The notes: generated from the letters alone by a model not told the origin. 64,000 nucleotides of DNA from Enterobacter sp. RHBSTW-00175 (GCF_013927005.1 NZ_CP055930.1:4836001-4900000); one strand, 5' to 3'. Positions 28,225-38,664 are shown, counted from the first letter of the stretch. Made by a program: numbers and translations.

Positions 28225-28902
28225 ATGAAAGTATTAATGGTTCTGACCTCTCACAGTGAACTGGGTAACACCGGTAAGAAAACCGGCTTCTGGCTTGAAG
28301 AGTTTGCCGCCCCGTATTACGTGTTCAAAGATGCTGGCGCCGATATCGTGCTGGCCTCTCCGGCCGGTGGGCAGCCACCGCTGGATCCGAAAAGTGATTT
28401 AGCCGATTTTCAGACCGAACTGACGCATCGTTTCAAAGCCGACCTGGCAGCGCAGCATGAACTTGCCAACACAGTGAAACTCGACACCGTTCGACAGGAG
28501 GATTTTGACACCGTGTTCTATCCGGGCGGCCACGGCCCACTGTGGGATCTGGCTGAGTCGAAGACTTCCATTGCACTTATTGAAGCCTTCACCCGCGCCG
28601 GTAAACCAACGGGCTTCGTCTGCCACGCACCGGGGGTGCTGCGTCATGTGAAAGCCGCTTCTGGCGAGCCGCTGATCAAAGGCCGACAGGTGACGGGCTT
28701 TACCAACGGCGAAGAGGCCGATGTAGAGCTGACCGATGTTGTGCCTTTCCTGATTGAAGATGCCTTTATCGCACTGGGTGCACACTACCAGAAAGGCCCG
28801 AACTGGGCACCGTTTATTGTCGAAGACGGCAAACTGATCACCGGGCAGAACCCGGCCAGCTCCGAAGGTGTCGCCAAAGCCCTTGTTTCGCAGCTGAGTT
28901 AA
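28225..28902 (+). CDS. DJ-1/PfpI family protein (Hsp31-like, type 1 glutamine amidotransferase fold)
   Basis: A 225-residue DJ-1 superfamily member with the nucleophile elbow GFVCHAPG (Cys) and the family's DFDTVFYPGGHGPLWDL and KKTGFWLEEFAAPY. That layout is found in Hsp31/HchA-type proteins, which act on methylglyoxal as glutathione-independent glyoxalases or on glycated proteins. The ATG follows GGGAGATAGCA. It fits with the upstream aldehyde dehydrogenase as a carbonyl-stress pair. Confidence 0.88.
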   Translation: MKVLMVLTSHSELGNTGKKTGFWLEEFAAPYYVFKDAGADIVLASPAGGQPPLDPKSDLADFQTELTHRFKADLAAQHELANTVKLDTVRQEDFDTVFYPGGHGPLWDLAESKTSIALIEAFTRAGKPTGFVCHAPGVLRHVKAASGEPLIKGRQVTGFTNGEEADVELTDVVPFLIEDAFIALGAHYQKGPNWAPFIVEDGKLITGQNPASSEGVAKALVSQLS

Positions 28903-29045
28903 CCACCACCCCGGCTATCAATCCCCGATGGCCGGGATCATCGTGGCCAATGTGCGCCAGTACTTTACGCCTGCATTCCGCAAAGAGTGTTAAATGAAAA
29001 ACGGCGAAGGGCTGTTAGGATTTTGCGATTAACACCGGAGAATGT

Positions 29046-29786
29046 ATGAACACCATTATTGACCTGTTTAACGACCATAAGAGCGAACGTAGTTTTACCG
29101 ATAAAGCCATCGATGACGCCACGCTCGACCGTATTATTAGCACCGCCTGGAACGCCCCTACCTCAGTCCATTCCCAGCAGGTTTCAGCGATCGTCACACG
29201 CGATGCACAGAAACGTGCAGAGATCTCCCGTATTGCGGGCGGCCAGCCGTGGATTGCCAAAGCACCGGTATTCGTCACCTTCGTGCTGGATATGCATAAA
29301 ACCGAAGTTGGCATGAACCTGGCTGGCAAGGAGCAAGTAGCCCATCAAAGTATCGAGAGCCTTGTTGCCGGAGCGACCGACGTGGGTATAGCGTTGGGTT
29401 CGGTAATGGCAGCAGCCCGTTCTGAAGGCCTGGGGATCGTGCCGATTGGCGGTATCCGCCTGCATCCTCAGGCGCTAATTGATCTGCTCGAACTGCCGGA
29501 GCACACTTTCCCGGTTGCTGGTGTGGTGATTGGACACGTCGATGTTCCGTCACATCATAAACCGCGTCTTCCGCTGGAGACGTTTCGCCATGACGAAACC
29601 TATGCCACTGATGGGCTGGAAGAGAAAATCGCCCGCTACAACCAGCAGATGACCGATCACTGGCAGGCCATTAATCGCACCGACGGTGAAACATGGAGTG
29701 AAAGCGTGAGCGGTTATTACCAGCACGTTTATTTCCCGGACGTGCTGCCTTCGCTGCTCAAACAGGGATTTGGGGTGGATAAATAG
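29046..29786 (+). CDS. NADPH-dependent nitroreductase/FMN oxidoreductase (NfsA/FRP-like)
   Basis: A 246-residue protein of the oxygen-insensitive nitroreductase family. It begins with the family pattern (DHKSERSFTDKAID), continues with WNAPTSVHSQQ at the FMN site and GIVPIGGIR at the dimer and FMN loop, and ends with the long helix seen in NfsA/Frp types. It should use NADPH to reduce nitro compounds, quinones or flavin. RBS CCGGAGAATGT. The 143-bp gap before it separates it from the DJ-1 gene. Confidence 0.88.
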   Translation: MNTIIDLFNDHKSERSFTDKAIDDATLDRIISTAWNAPTSVHSQQVSAIVTRDAQKRAEISRIAGGQPWIAKAPVFVTFVLDMHKTEVGMNLAGKEQVAHQSIESLVAGATDVGIALGSVMAAARSEGLGIVPIGGIRLHPQALIDLLELPEHTFPVAGVVIGHVDVPSHHKPRLPLETFRHDETYATDGLEEKIARYNQQMTDHWQAINRTDGETWSESVSGYYQHVYFPDVLPSLLKQGFGVDK

Positions 29787-30215
29787 ATGACACAAGGCTG
29801 GATGATGCGTGTCTACGTATTACCTGCTGCACCAATAACCGAAATGACTCTGGTATAACGAAATGAAAACCAGGAGCAGAAGATATTCTGCCCCTGGTAA
29901 ATGACCAGACTCCACATTATGGCATTTTTGCTCACAGTTACCTCTCCTGGCATCCTGACCAGGGGCATATAACGCTTTTCCAACCCCTCGCAATCATCGG
30001 TTATCTCCCGTACCAACTTATATTTTTAATTAATCAATAAAAGCACATTTTGTGATAAGAATCGCATAAATGGTTAAATAATAGATTTTTCAAGTGCTGA
30101 TTAATGCTAAAAATTCATAAGTGTTAGTAACGAGAGTGTCTTAATCACGTTAACGGAAATCGTTACTATGTTCCCGTTCCGTAATATTTTCTTAGATAGA
30201 CTTCCGAGGTTACAG
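29787..30215. other. 429-bp intergenic stretch with hairpin and 8-bp inverted repeat
   Basis: No gene is seen. A hairpin at 29869-29898 (ACCAGG-A-GCAGAA against TTCTGC-C-CCTGGT, two mismatched bases) could terminate the nitroreductase transcript. From about 30020 the sequence is AT-rich, as expected of a promoter. AGTAACGA at 30126-30133 is repeated in inverted form, TCGTTACT, at 30160-30167, 49 bp before the next gene's start. This is a candidate operator for an unidentified regulator, possibly the MarA-like protein downstream. Confidence 0.4.
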
Positions 30216-30470
30216 ATGAAATCCATTATTATCACTTTGTCCGCTCTTTGTGCGCTCTTTACCGCAAGCAGTGCCTTCTCTGCACAAATAGTGAACAGCG
30301 ATGCCGGAAAAGTAAAAATTGGTGTTGTTTCAGCTGGCGGTGCAACAACACTTGACGAGCTGGTTGCCAGACTTTCTGCTCAGGCAGATAAACAAGGTGC
30401 AACGTATTTCAAAGTTATTTCCACTTCAGGTGCCAATAAAATGCATGGCGTAGCAGATATCTACAAATAA
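30216..30470 (+). CDS. DUF1471 (YhcN/BhsA-type) small exported stress protein, second copy
   Basis: An 84-residue protein with a signal peptide (to about AFS-AQ, residue 22) and a DUF1471 domain (KIGVVSAGGATTLDELVARL, KMHGVADIYK). It aligns along its whole length with the protein at 25374 and is a tandem-type paralogue moved 4.8 kb apart. The start at 30216 follows GAGGTTACAG; a start 16 codons earlier would spoil the signal peptide. The operator palindrome seen before the first copy is absent here, so regulation has probably diverged. Confidence 0.88.
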   Translation: MKSIIITLSALCALFTASSAFSAQIVNSDAGKVKIGVVSAGGATTLDELVARLSAQADKQGATYFKVISTSGANKMHGVADIYK

Positions 30471-30541
30471 TTTAGAAACCCACTCTCCAGTGGCAATCAT
30501 TTTACTGAGTGTTTTAGTTGATTTAACAAATGAGACTGTAA

Positions 30542-30883
30542 ATGATTAGACTGGATGATTTAATATCTGAAATTACACAATGGATAGATGATAACATTCA
30601 CCAACCATTAAGCATCGAAGATGTTGCGGCGCGCGCTGGATATTCAAAATGGCATCTTCAGCGCGTCTTCGTTCAAATGAAGGGCGAAAACATTGCCGCA
30701 TATATCAGGGACAGAAAACTGACGTTAGCTGCAAACGATCTTGTTAAAAGTCGTGATAAGATCCTTGATATTAGTTTTCGCTATGGTTTTGATTCGCAAC
30801 AATCATTTACCCGATCATTCTCCAGAAAATACCGAATCCCACCGCAAAAGTATCGCCGTTTGTATGCCGAAAGGTATTACTAA
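30542..30883 (+). CDS. MarA/SoxS/RamA-type AraC activator (single DNA-binding domain)
   Basis: A 113-residue protein made only of the paired helix-turn-helices: SIEDVAARAGYSKWHLQRVF and ILDISFRYGFDSQQSFTRSF. This is the size and make-up of RamA and RarA, which activate efflux pumps. It differs from RamA in many positions and no name is claimed. It is followed at 30 bp by the RND pump genes on the same strand, so local activation of the pump is likely. Such proteins act as monomers without an effector domain, so their amount is the signal. Confidence 0.88.
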   Translation: MIRLDDLISEITQWIDDNIHQPLSIEDVAARAGYSKWHLQRVFVQMKGENIAAYIRDRKLTLAANDLVKSRDKILDISFRYGFDSQQSFTRSFSRKYRIPPQKYRRLYAERYY

Positions 30884-30912
30884 TACTGTACTAATAATAA
30901 GAGTCAACATTT

Positions 30913-32088
30913 ATGAAAAGTTCGGTGGCTTATACGCCTCTGGCTATGCTATGCATTTGTGCTTTATCTACGGGGCTAGCTGGGTGCGATAATAATGCTG
31001 TTTCCTCTTCCGGCAAAGATGAGAATCCGGAAGTGGTTGTCGAAACCCTAAAGTCCGCTCCTCTCTCCATGACACGCGATCTTCCTGCCCGTACGGTGGC
31101 CTCACGCATTGCGGAAATTCGCCCGCAGGTGTCAGGCATTGTGTTGTCCAGGGATTTTACAGAGGGAAGTGACATCAGGACGGGTCAGCCGCTTTATCAT
31201 ATCGACCCCGCGGTATTTCGCGCAGCGGTGGATAACGCCAGAGCGGCTGTTAACCAGGCTACAGCACAGTCACAACTCGCCCAGGCTACGCTCTCTCGCT
31301 ATCGCGCATTGAGCGGCAAAAATTATGTCAGTCGTCAGGATCTCGATCAGGCTCAGGCTACCGCTCAGCAATCCCATGCAGCGATTGAAGCTGCCCGTGC
31401 GTCACTTCGCTCTGCTGAAATAGACCTTAAACACAGCATTGTTACATCGCCTGTGGATGGCCAAATTGGTCTGTCGAGCATAACTGAAGGGGCTCTTGTT
31501 CAGAACGGACAAGCAACCGCGTTAGCGACGGTACAGCAGTTAGATCCGATTTATGTCGACATCCCCCAGCCCAGCGAAGATTTTTTGCGTCTGCAACAGG
31601 CGCTGGCAAATGGCCAGATTAAGCAGGCAAACGGTAAAGTCCTGGTTCATTTACTCATGCAAAACGGTACGCCGTACCCTTTAAGCGGAATGCTGGCGTT
31701 CTCGGATGTCACCGTCGATCAGACAACGGGCGCCATCACGTTACGCGCCATTATTCCTAACCCGGAACATCAACTGTTACCCGGAATGTTTGTCCGCGCG
31801 CGGCTTGATGAAGGTACCACCCCCAACGCACTGTTAATTGCTCAGCAGGCCATTTCCCGCACACCGCGTGGCGATGCGATTGCTCTCGTCGTCGACCACG
31901 AAAATAGGGTTCAACGCCGCACAGTGGTCGTATCTCAAACCATAGGTGACCGCTGGCAGGTCACCCGCGGTTTAGAAGCAGGTGAACGCGTCATTGTCTC
32001 CGGTAGCCAGCGCGTTAAAGAGGGAGAAACCGTAACGCCACATGAGCGTGCTATCTCCTCAGGTTCGTCTTCTCAGGAATCATTCTGA
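30913..32088 (+). CDS. RND efflux membrane-fusion lipoprotein (AcrA-like)
   Basis: A 391-residue periplasmic adaptor. The signal peptide ends in a lipobox LAGC, so the protein is anchored in the inner membrane by lipid at Cys25 or so. It has the lipoyl half-motifs around a helical hairpin ([19 protein letters not shown] and [17 protein letters not shown]) and a beta-barrel and proximal domain after residue 190. Its stop codon overlaps the start of the pump gene by one base. It is not OqxA: neither the start nor the hairpin fits. Confidence 0.92.
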   Translation: MKSSVAYTPLAMLCICALSTGLAGCDNNAVSSSGKDENPEVVVETLKSAPLSMTRDLPARTVASRIAEIRPQVSGIVLSRDFTEGSDIRTGQPLYHIDPAVFRAAVDNARAAVNQATAQSQLAQATLSRYRALSGKNYVSRQDLDQAQATAQQSHAAIEAARASLRSAEIDLKHSIVTSPVDGQIGLSSITEGALVQNGQATALATVQQLDPIYVDIPQPSEDFLRLQQALANGQIKQANGKVLVHLLMQNGTPYPLSGMLAFSDVTVDQTTGAITLRAIIPNPEHQLLPGMFVRARLDEGTTPNALLIAQQAISRTPRGDAIALVVDHENRVQRRTVVVSQTIGDRWQVTRGLEAGERVIVSGSQRVKEGETVTPHERAISSGSSSQESF

Positions 32089-35000
32089 TGTCTAAATTTT
32101 TTATTAACCGCCCTATTTTCGCCTGGGTGCTGGCAATCATTGTGATGATTGCCGGGGGCATTGCGATCCTGGGATTACCCGTAGAACAATATCCTGATGT
32201 CGCCCCAACGGCAGTGCAGATCCGGGTGAATTACCCGGGTGCGGATGCCACCACGCTTCAGAATAGCGTAACCCAGGTCATTGAACAGAATATGACGGGC
32301 CTTGATGGCCTGATGTATATGTCCTCCACCAGTGATTCCTCAGGAACGCTACAGCTGACCTTATCCTTTAAAAATGGTACAGACCCGGATATCGCCCAGG
32401 TCCAGGTTCAGAACAAATTGCAAGTTGCCACCCCGTTGCTGCCTCAGGAAGTGCAGCAACAAGGGATCACAGTGATGAAATCATCCAGCACGTTTTTCCT
32501 TGTCCCCGGGTTTGTAGACGAAAGCGGGCGCATGAGTATGGAAGACATTGCTGATTTTGTGGCCTCCACAATTAAAGACCCCATCAGCCGTATTGAGGGT
32601 GTAGGTGATACCACATTGTTTGGCTCACAGTATGCCATGCGTGTCTGGCTTGATCCGAATAAGCTTAATAATTATCAGCTTACTCCTGTTGATGTGACCA
32701 ATGTAATTAAGGTGCAGAATGCGCAAATCGCGGCCGGACAGTTAGGTGGTGCCCCTGCGGTTAAGGGCCAGCAACTCAATGCGTCGATAATCGCCCAGAC
32801 TCGACTCTCCTCTCCTGAGGCGTTCGGGGATATTTTACTGAAGGTCAACAACGATGGATCGCAGGTTAAATTACGCGATGTCGCGAAGATTGAACGCGGA
32901 GGCGAAAACTATCAGTTCGTGGTGAAAATTAACGGTAAGCCAGCATCAGCACTTGGGATCCAGCTCGCGAGCGGCGCCAATGCGATGGATACCGCCAAAG
33001 CCATTCGTGCCAAACTGAAAGAACTGGAACCTTATTACCCGGAAGGCCTGAAAGTTGTTTATCCCTATGATACGACGCCGTTTATCAGCATCTCGATCCA
33101 TGAAGTGGTGAAAACACTTTTTGAGGCGATTATTCTCGTCTTCCTGGTCATGTATCTCTTCCTGCAAAGCTTCCGGGCGACGTTGATACCCACAATTGCC
33201 GTGCCGGTGGTTCTGCTGGGTACGTTTGGGATCCTCAGTGCGCTGGGTTACTCCATTAACACCCTGACAATGTTTGGAATGGTGTTAGCCATTGGTTTAC
33301 TGGTTGATGACGCAATTGTCGTGGTGGAAAACGTAGAGCGAGTGATGGCTGAAGAGGGACTCAAGCCCCGCGCGGCAACACGAAAATCCATGGAACAGAT
33401 CCAGGGTGCTCTCGTCGGGATAGCACTGGTGCTGTCGGCAGTCTTTGTTCCCATGGCCTTTTTCGGTGGCAGTACGGGGGTTATCTACAGACAGTTTTCC
33501 ATCACCATTGTCTCAGCGATGGTTCTGTCGGTACTGGTTGCCCTGACCCTGACACCCGCACTCTGTGCCACCCTTTTGAAACCGGTTAAACCCGGCGAGC
33601 ACACAAAAGAGCGCAAATTGTTTGGCTGGTTTAACCGCCGCTTCGAGGACAGTAGTTCGCATTATTCTCGCGCTATCGCACGGATGCTGAACAGTACAGG
33701 TCGCTACTTGATCGTCTACGGCGTTATTGTCCTGGGCCTGGCCTTCTTGTTTGCTCGTCTGCCAACGGCCTTTCTTCCTTCTGAAGATCAGGGTGTCCTG
33801 GCAACACAGGCTGTTCTGCCCGCAGGTGCCACGCAGGAACGCTCCCAGCTTATTTTGGATCAGATCAATGACTGGTATTTGAATGAGGAAAAACAAAACG
33901 TTGCCAATGTACTGACTGTAAACGGCTTTGGTTTTGCCGGTCGTGGGCAGAATATCGGTATCGCCTTTATCGGCCTGAAAGACTGGTCTAATCGTGAGGG
34001 AAGTGAAAACAGCGTTGACGCAATTGCGGCAAGAGCTAATCAGGCCTTTTCAAAGCTAATTGATGCCCAGATCGCCGCGTTCAACCTGCCCCCGATTATT
34101 GCACTGGGTAACGCAACCGGCTTTGACTTTGAGCTGACGGACCAGGCCGGGGTCGGACATGAAAAGTTAATGGAAGCGCGAAATATGCTGCTTCAGATGG
34201 CTCAGCAGCACCCTGATGTATTGATGGCTGTGCGACCAAACGGACTGGAAGATACACCACAATATCGGGTAAATATTGATCAGCATAAAGCGTCAGCTCT
34301 GGGGGTATCGCTGGACGATATCAATACTACCCTCAGCACCGCCTGGGCGGGGAGTTACGTGAATGATTTTATGGATCGTGGCAGGGTTAAAAAAGTCTAT
34401 GTGATGAGTGACGCAGCATGGCGCATGATGCCTGACGATCTGAACAACTGGTATGTCCGCGCAAGCAACGGCAAGATGGTTCCCTTTGCCAGTTTTGCTG
34501 ATGCACAGTGGGTTTATGGCTCACCGCGTCTTGAACGTTATAACGGTTTGTCATCCCTCGAAATTCTTGGGCAACCAGCACCAGGGCGAAGTTCAGGTGA
34601 AGCGATGGCGCTTATGGAGCAACTGACATCCAGATTGCCTAAAGGCATTGGTCATGACTGGACCGGAATGTCTTATCAGGAACGCCTCAGCGGAGAGCAG
34701 GCTCCGGCACTATATGCGCTGTCACTGATTATCGTCTTTCTGTGTCTGGCAGCGCTGTATGAAAGCTGGTCAATACCCTTCGCGGTTATGCTGGTCGTTC
34801 CGCTAGGTGTCTTTGGCGCTTTGCTGGCGACGACGCTACGCGGGCTAAACAATGATGTTTACTTCGTTGTCGGTCTGTTGACGACCATTGGACTATCAGC
34901 TAAAAACGCCATCCTGATCGTTGAATTTGCCAACGACCTGATGATGAAAGAAGGCAAAGGATTGATTGACGCAACTCTCGAAGCGGCACATATGCGCCTG

Positions 35001-35216
35001 CGGCCTATTCTTATGACCTCACTGGCCTTTATTCTGGGAGTGTTACCACTGGCATTAGGGCGTGGTGCCGGGTCGGGTGCGCAGAACGCGGTCGGTACTG
35101 GCGTCATTGGTGGGATGGTCGCAGCAACGCTGCTGGCTATCTATTTTGTACCGGTCTTCTTCGTGGTGGTACGACGCCGTTTCACCGGTAAACGTATTAC
35201 TGAGGATGTTGAGTAA
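32088..35216 (+). CDS. RND multidrug efflux transporter (AcrB family, HAE-1)
   Basis: A 1042-residue proton-driven pump with twelve predicted helices in the AcrB layout. The proton relay is intact: D407 and D408 in [13 protein letters not shown], and Lys in [13 protein letters not shown] near residue 940. Two large periplasmic loops follow helices 1 and 7. No outer-membrane factor gene follows; a hairpin terminator comes right after. It must use an outside channel, normally TolC. The single-domain AraC activator upstream suggests inducible multidrug export. The substrate range cannot be read from the sequence. Confidence 0.93.
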   Translation: MSKFFINRPIFAWVLAIIVMIAGGIAILGLPVEQYPDVAPTAVQIRVNYPGADATTLQNSVTQVIEQNMTGLDGLMYMSSTSDSSGTLQLTLSFKNGTDPDIAQVQVQNKLQVATPLLPQEVQQQGITVMKSSSTFFLVPGFVDESGRMSMEDIADFVASTIKDPISRIEGVGDTTLFGSQYAMRVWLDPNKLNNYQLTPVDVTNVIKVQNAQIAAGQLGGAPAVKGQQLNASIIAQTRLSSPEAFGDILLKVNNDGSQVKLRDVAKIERGGENYQFVVKINGKPASALGIQLASGANAMDTAKAIRAKLKELEPYYPEGLKVVYPYDTTPFISISIHEVVKTLFEAIILVFLVMYLFLQSFRATLIPTIAVPVVLLGTFGILSALGYSINTLTMFGMVLAIGLLVDDAIVVVENVERVMAEEGLKPRAATRKSMEQIQGALVGIALVLSAVFVPMAFFGGSTGVIYRQFSITIVSAMVLSVLVALTLTPALCATLLKPVKPGEHTKERKLFGWFNRRFEDSSSHYSRAIARMLNSTGRYLIVYGVIVLGLAFLFARLPTAFLPSEDQGVLATQAVLPAGATQERSQLILDQINDWYLNEEKQNVANVLTVNGFGFAGRGQNIGIAFIGLKDWSNREGSENSVDAIAARANQAFSKLIDAQIAAFNLPPIIALGNATGFDFELTDQAGVGHEKLMEARNMLLQMAQQHPDVLMAVRPNGLEDTPQYRVNIDQHKASALGVSLDDINTTLSTAWAGSYVNDFMDRGRVKKVYVMSDAAWRMMPDDLNNWYVRASNGKMVPFASFADAQWVYGSPRLERYNGLSSLEILGQPAPGRSSGEAMALMEQLTSRLPKGIGHDWTGMSYQERLSGEQAPALYALSLIIVFLCLAALYESWSIPFAVMLVVPLGVFGALLATTLRGLNNDVYFVVGLLTTIGLSAKNAILIVEFANDLMMKEGKGLIDATLEAAHMRLRPILMTSLAFILGVLPLALGRGAGSGAQNAVGTGVIGGMVAATLLAIYFVPVFFVVVRRRFTGKRITEDVE

Positions 35217-35225
35217 CGCATCTTT

Positions 35226-35251
35226 CCGCCGGAGGGTCTAGCCTCCGGCGG
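35226..35251 (+). terminator. Rho-independent terminator after the RND operon
   Basis: CCGCCGGAGG (35226-35235) pairs perfectly with CCTCCGGCGG (35242-35251) over a 6-base loop, 9 bp past the stop codon, followed by CTACCTTATTTCT. Confidence 0.75.
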
Positions 35252-35327
35252 CTACCTTATTTCTGTCGGTGACATACGCCATTTCATTGCCGCTTTCTCT
35301 GCTTTCTTGTACCCTTTTATTGTTCAC

Positions 35328-35335
35328 CCCTCCCC
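35328..35335 (-). promoter_or_regulatory. KOPS octamer on the minus strand
   Basis: CCCTCCCC on the plus strand, that is GGGGAGGG pointing toward dif, just before the VF530 gene. Confidence 0.4.
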
Positions 35336-35351
35336 GTATATATGAGACAAC

Positions 35352-35639
35352 ATGACAGAGCACACTTCGAAAGATCCTTTGCACGGCATAACGCTGGAAA
35401 TGCAAGTCAATGCGCTGGTTGCACGCTATGGCTGGAGTGAGTTGGGCAAAATCATCAACATCAACTGTTTTAAAAACGATCCAAGTGTCAAATCGAGTTT
35501 AAAATTTCTGCGCAGAACGCCCTGGGCGCGCGCAGAAGTTGAAGCCCTGTATCTCGATTCTCTCAGTGATGATGCCACCGAAGAACCGGATGTTCTCGCC
35601 TTTAACCCTTGGGCAAATAGTCGGATTACTAAGAGCTAA
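35352..35639 (+). CDS. VF530 family (DUF2132) DNA-binding protein
   Basis: A 95-residue protein that carries the VF530 signature [15 protein letters not shown], followed by [11 protein letters not shown] and the block [17 protein letters not shown]. Structures in the family show a small helical DNA-binding fold; the function is otherwise unknown. The C-terminal 25 residues are extra relative to the core. It lies 7 bp before digH and may be co-transcribed with it. Confidence 0.88.
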   Translation: MTEHTSKDPLHGITLEMQVNALVARYGWSELGKIININCFKNDPSVKSSLKFLRRTPWARAEVEALYLDSLSDDATEEPDVLAFNPWANSRITKS

Positions 35640-35646
35640 AACGTAA

Positions 35647-36939
35647 ATGTCGCTACACGTAAAACGGATAGGTGCGCTTGTTGGCTGCGCACTTTTACTT
35701 GTTAGTTGCTCCTCTAAACCACCAAAATCACTCGTTACTCCCCTTCCTCCGGTGAGTAAACCGGGTCAGCAGGCAAACGAACCGATGCGCGGCATCTGGC
35801 TGGCCACCGTTTCGCGCCTGGACTGGCCGCCGGTAGCATCGGTTAATGTCAGCAGCGCAGACCGACGCATTGATATGCAAAAGCAGGCGCTTAAAGACAA
35901 GCTGGATAAGCTGAAAAGCCTCGGGATCAACACCGTGTTTTTCCAGGTTAAACCCGACAGCACCGCGCTTTGGTCATCAAAAATCCTCCCCTGGTCCGAT
36001 ATGATGACCGGCAATATTGGCGAATACCCAGGATACGATCCGCTGCAATTTATGCTCGATGAAGCGCATAAACGCGGGATGAAAGTCCACGCCTGGTTTA
36101 ACCCGTATCGGGTATCCACCAACACAAAACCGTCTACCGTCGCTGCGCTTAACAGAACCGCATCGCAAAGCCCCGCCAGCGTGTTTGTACAGCATCCTGA
36201 CTGGATCCGAACAGCCGGCGATCGCTTTGTGCTCGACCCGGGCATCCCGGCAGTGCGCGACTGGATAACTGCGGTGGTGACTGAAGTTGTCGCCAACTAC
36301 GCGATAGACGGCGTGCAATTCGATGACTATTTCTACACCGAAACACCAGGTTCCGCCCTGAATGACAGCCAGACCTTCCGGCAATACGGCCAGGGTTTTG
36401 CTTCCAGGGCAGACTGGCGCAGGCACAATACGCAGCAGTTGATTGCGCAGGTGTCTAAAGCGATCAAGCAGCAGAAACCGGATGTTGCGTTTGGCGTTAG
36501 CCCTGCCGGGGTGTGGCGTAACCGTTCGTTCGATCCTGCGGGTTCAGACACCCGTGGAGCCGCCGCTTATGATGAGTCTTACGCTGATACCCGTCTTTGG
36601 GTACAGCAAGGTTTGCTGGATTACATCGCACCACAGATATACTGGCCGTTCTCCCGCAGTGCGGCTCGTTATGACGTGCTGACGAAGTGGTGGGCTGAGG
36701 TGGTAAAACCCACCCATACGCGCCTGTATATTGGTATCGCGTTCTATAAAGTGGGCGAGCCGTCTAAAAATGAGCCGGACTGGACGGTAAATGGCGGTGT
36801 ACCGGAGCTGAAAAAACAGCTCGATTTGAACGAATCTCTGCCTAACGTCAGCGGCACGATCCTTTTCCGGGAAGATTACCTTAATCAGCCTCAAACCCAG
36901 GACGCGGTCAGCTACCTCAGGACCCGCTGGGGAAGTTAA
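35647..36939 (+). CDS. digH: DigH (YddW), divisome-localised glycosyl hydrolase, lipoprotein
   Basis: A 430-residue outer-membrane-type lipoprotein (lipobox LLLVSC). The catalytic domain is the GHL10 family: MRGIWLATVSRLDWP, VFFQVKPDSTALWSS, VHAWFNPYRV, GVQFDDYFY and FGVSPAGVWRN. In E. coli the enzyme cuts denuded glycan strands at the septum and helps cell separation. The length and order match the E. coli protein. It is followed by a good terminator. Confidence 0.9.
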   Translation: MSLHVKRIGALVGCALLLVSCSSKPPKSLVTPLPPVSKPGQQANEPMRGIWLATVSRLDWPPVASVNVSSADRRIDMQKQALKDKLDKLKSLGINTVFFQVKPDSTALWSSKILPWSDMMTGNIGEYPGYDPLQFMLDEAHKRGMKVHAWFNPYRVSTNTKPSTVAALNRTASQSPASVFVQHPDWIRTAGDRFVLDPGIPAVRDWITAVVTEVVANYAIDGVQFDDYFYTETPGSALNDSQTFRQYGQGFASRADWRRHNTQQLIAQVSKAIKQQKPDVAFGVSPAGVWRNRSFDPAGSDTRGAAAYDESYADTRLWVQQGLLDYIAPQIYWPFSRSAARYDVLTKWWAEVVKPTHTRLYIGIAFYKVGEPSKNEPDWTVNGGVPELKKQLDLNESLPNVSGTILFREDYLNQPQTQDAVSYLRTRWGS

Positions 36940-36944
36940 TCCAT

Positions 36945-36975
36945 CAGGCAGAAACCTGGTGTTTCTGCCTGTTTA
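36945..36975 (+). terminator. Rho-independent terminator after digH
   Basis: CAGGCAGAAAC (36945-36955) and GTTTCTGCCTG (36961-36971) form an 11-bp stem with a 5-base loop, followed by TTTACC. Confidence 0.75.
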
Positions 36976-37029
36976 CCTGCGCTCACCCGAATATCTGTAC
37001 AGACAAGACGGGTTTCTGGATTAAGACCG

Positions 37030-37791
37030 TTACTGGGGTTTTGGTCCAAACATCTCCAGCAGCTGTTTTTCGTCTGGCATGCCGACCACCTGCTGAAGTT
37101 CGTTTTTAGCATTCAGATAATAAATAGCTGGCGTGGCATTGGCCCCCAGCGAATCCATGATCTTCTGATGCTGTTGCAGGATGTTAAAGGTTGCGTGCGA
37201 GGTATCGCCGTGTGTTTGTGGCAGCGTTTTACCACCTGAAAGCTCATAGTCCCGCCATGCGCTGACCGGATCTTTCGCATTCAAAATGGCGGAGGCATTA
37301 CGCCCACTGTTCGGATTGAGAAACGCCACCAGCAGCGTATTCAGCTGGACCTTGCCCGCTTTCACCCAGGGCTGAGCCTCAGACCAGAACGTCTTGCAAT
37401 ACGGACAGAATGGATCGGCAAAGACGAACACCTTACGCGGGGCGGTATCCGCACCCTCTTTCAGCGGATGCGCCGCATTGAGCGTTTTCCACATCTCTTT
37501 GCCCAGCGGAATGTAGATTTCCTTCTGGAAGTACTCTTCGCTCAGGTTTTTACCTTTATCATCATAAAGATAACCAGATATCACATGCTTGCCGTCTGGG
37601 GTCAAAAAAAGCGTGACGCCCATGTCCTGATATTGCCCCAGCCAGCCAGATGCCCCACCAGGGGCATCAATTTTCTTTATGATTTTAATACCCTGCTGCT
37701 CACTGAAGTTCTTCACCACGTCAGGAACGGCTTCTGTTGCGTGTGCCAGCCCGGACACCGCCAGCACTGAAAGTAACAGTAATTTCTTCAT
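37030..37791 (-). CDS. dsbG: DsbG, periplasmic disulfide isomerase/chaperone
   Basis: A 253-residue periplasmic thioredoxin-fold protein with a signal peptide (to ALAHA, residue about 18). The active site CPYC (C129 and C132) lies in VFADPFCPYCKTFW, and the cis-Pro is in ATPAIYYL. The N-terminal dimerisation domain is about 23-90. DsbG keeps single cysteines reduced and isomerises disulfides, with DsbD as electron donor. I start at 37791 (MKKLLLL) after GGAGATGAG; five codons upstream are in frame. Confidence 0.92.
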   Translation of the reverse strand: MKKLLLLSVLAVSGLAHATEAVPDVVKNFSEQQGIKIIKKIDAPGGASGWLGQYQDMGVTLFLTPDGKHVISGYLYDDKGKNLSEEYFQKEIYIPLGKEMWKTLNAAHPLKEGADTAPRKVFVFADPFCPYCKTFWSEAQPWVKAGKVQLNTLLVAFLNPNSGRNASAILNAKDPVSAWRDYELSGGKTLPQTHGDTSHATFNILQQHQKIMDSLGANATPAIYYLNAKNELQQVVGMPDEKQLLEMFGPKPQ

Positions 37792-37936
37792 TCTCATCTC
37801 CGGCATTATCAGGGGCCGCCGTAGACCCCTTTAGCTTAGGGTTATCCAGCGCGTACTGTTCCGCAAAAGCGCGGCAGAATCAACCCGCCGTAATGGAAGT
37901 GTGAGATTGAAATTGAACGGAATTTAATGATGGGCT

Positions 37937-38521
37937 TTACCCGTTAACGGAATTTTTCCTTTGGCTACGAACGATAAGGAATATATGAATCAGCCCCATC
38001 GCACCATGCGCCCAGAAATAAGCCTCAATAAATACCGTCAAAAATTTATGAAAATGCAGCATGCTTTCTGTCAGCGCTGATGACGGCCCGTAAAGGGTAT
38101 TAAGTACAAACCAGAGCCCACCACACATGGCAACGCCCAGCAGTGACAGCACGCCAAGCCCCTGAATTAATGCCGCAATTCCGCCGGCATGAGCGTCAGG
38201 AAGACGGAATGAGAAAAGCACTTTGATGTCTTCAATTACCCCCTTAAAATCAAGGGCAAGCCAGGCAAAATAGTAACGAAATCCTCGCTGTTTCAACATC
38301 CAGCCAAGCATGATGACGCCAAGAACAATCAGTGCCAGGCCAGATATAATATGGAACCATGTGACGATGCCAGTCAGCGATAAACTGCTCAGTGCCTCGC
38401 GCTCTGTAAGGTTCGAGTTAACTATCTGCAACAGGACCAATACGGCCACAATAATATGCAGCATGCGGAAAAAGGGAGTGTCCTGATGCGGAAGTGCATT
38501 TCGTAATTGTTCGTTCATCAT
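37937..38521 (-). CDS. Cytochrome b561 family protein
   Basis: A 194-residue integral membrane protein with four predicted helices (about 18-36, 52-75, 112-135, 158-185). Histidines that could bind haem include H22 in MLHIIVAV, H57 in TWFHIISG, and the late HKFLTVFIEAYFWAHG group. It belongs to the large group of di-haem b561/b-type cytochromes that pass electrons from quinol. Partner unknown; no partner reductase gene is adjacent. Confidence 0.85.
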   Translation of the reverse strand: MMNEQLRNALPHQDTPFFRMLHIIVAVLVLLQIVNSNLTEREALSSLSLTGIVTWFHIISGLALIVLGVIMLGWMLKQRGFRYYFAWLALDFKGVIEDIKVLFSFRLPDAHAGGIAALIQGLGVLSLLGVAMCGGLWFVLNTLYGPSSALTESMLHFHKFLTVFIEAYFWAHGAMGLIHIFLIVRSQRKNSVNG

Positions 38522-38664
38522 TCAGCCCTTCTGTCAGGGATTAACCTTATCAGTATTGCGCCTGTTAATTAACGAAACCTTAACCTCTGAACGGATTAAA
38601 CAACGAATAATGATCCTGAAAACACCGGCATCGTCATACCCGACAGCCCCTTCTTCCCACGACC

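Noticed and set aside
30542-35216. rarA-oqxAB efflux cluster
   Set aside because: The adaptor has a different start and hairpin from OqxA as I remember it, and the short regulator differs from RarA. Only the general type is claimed.
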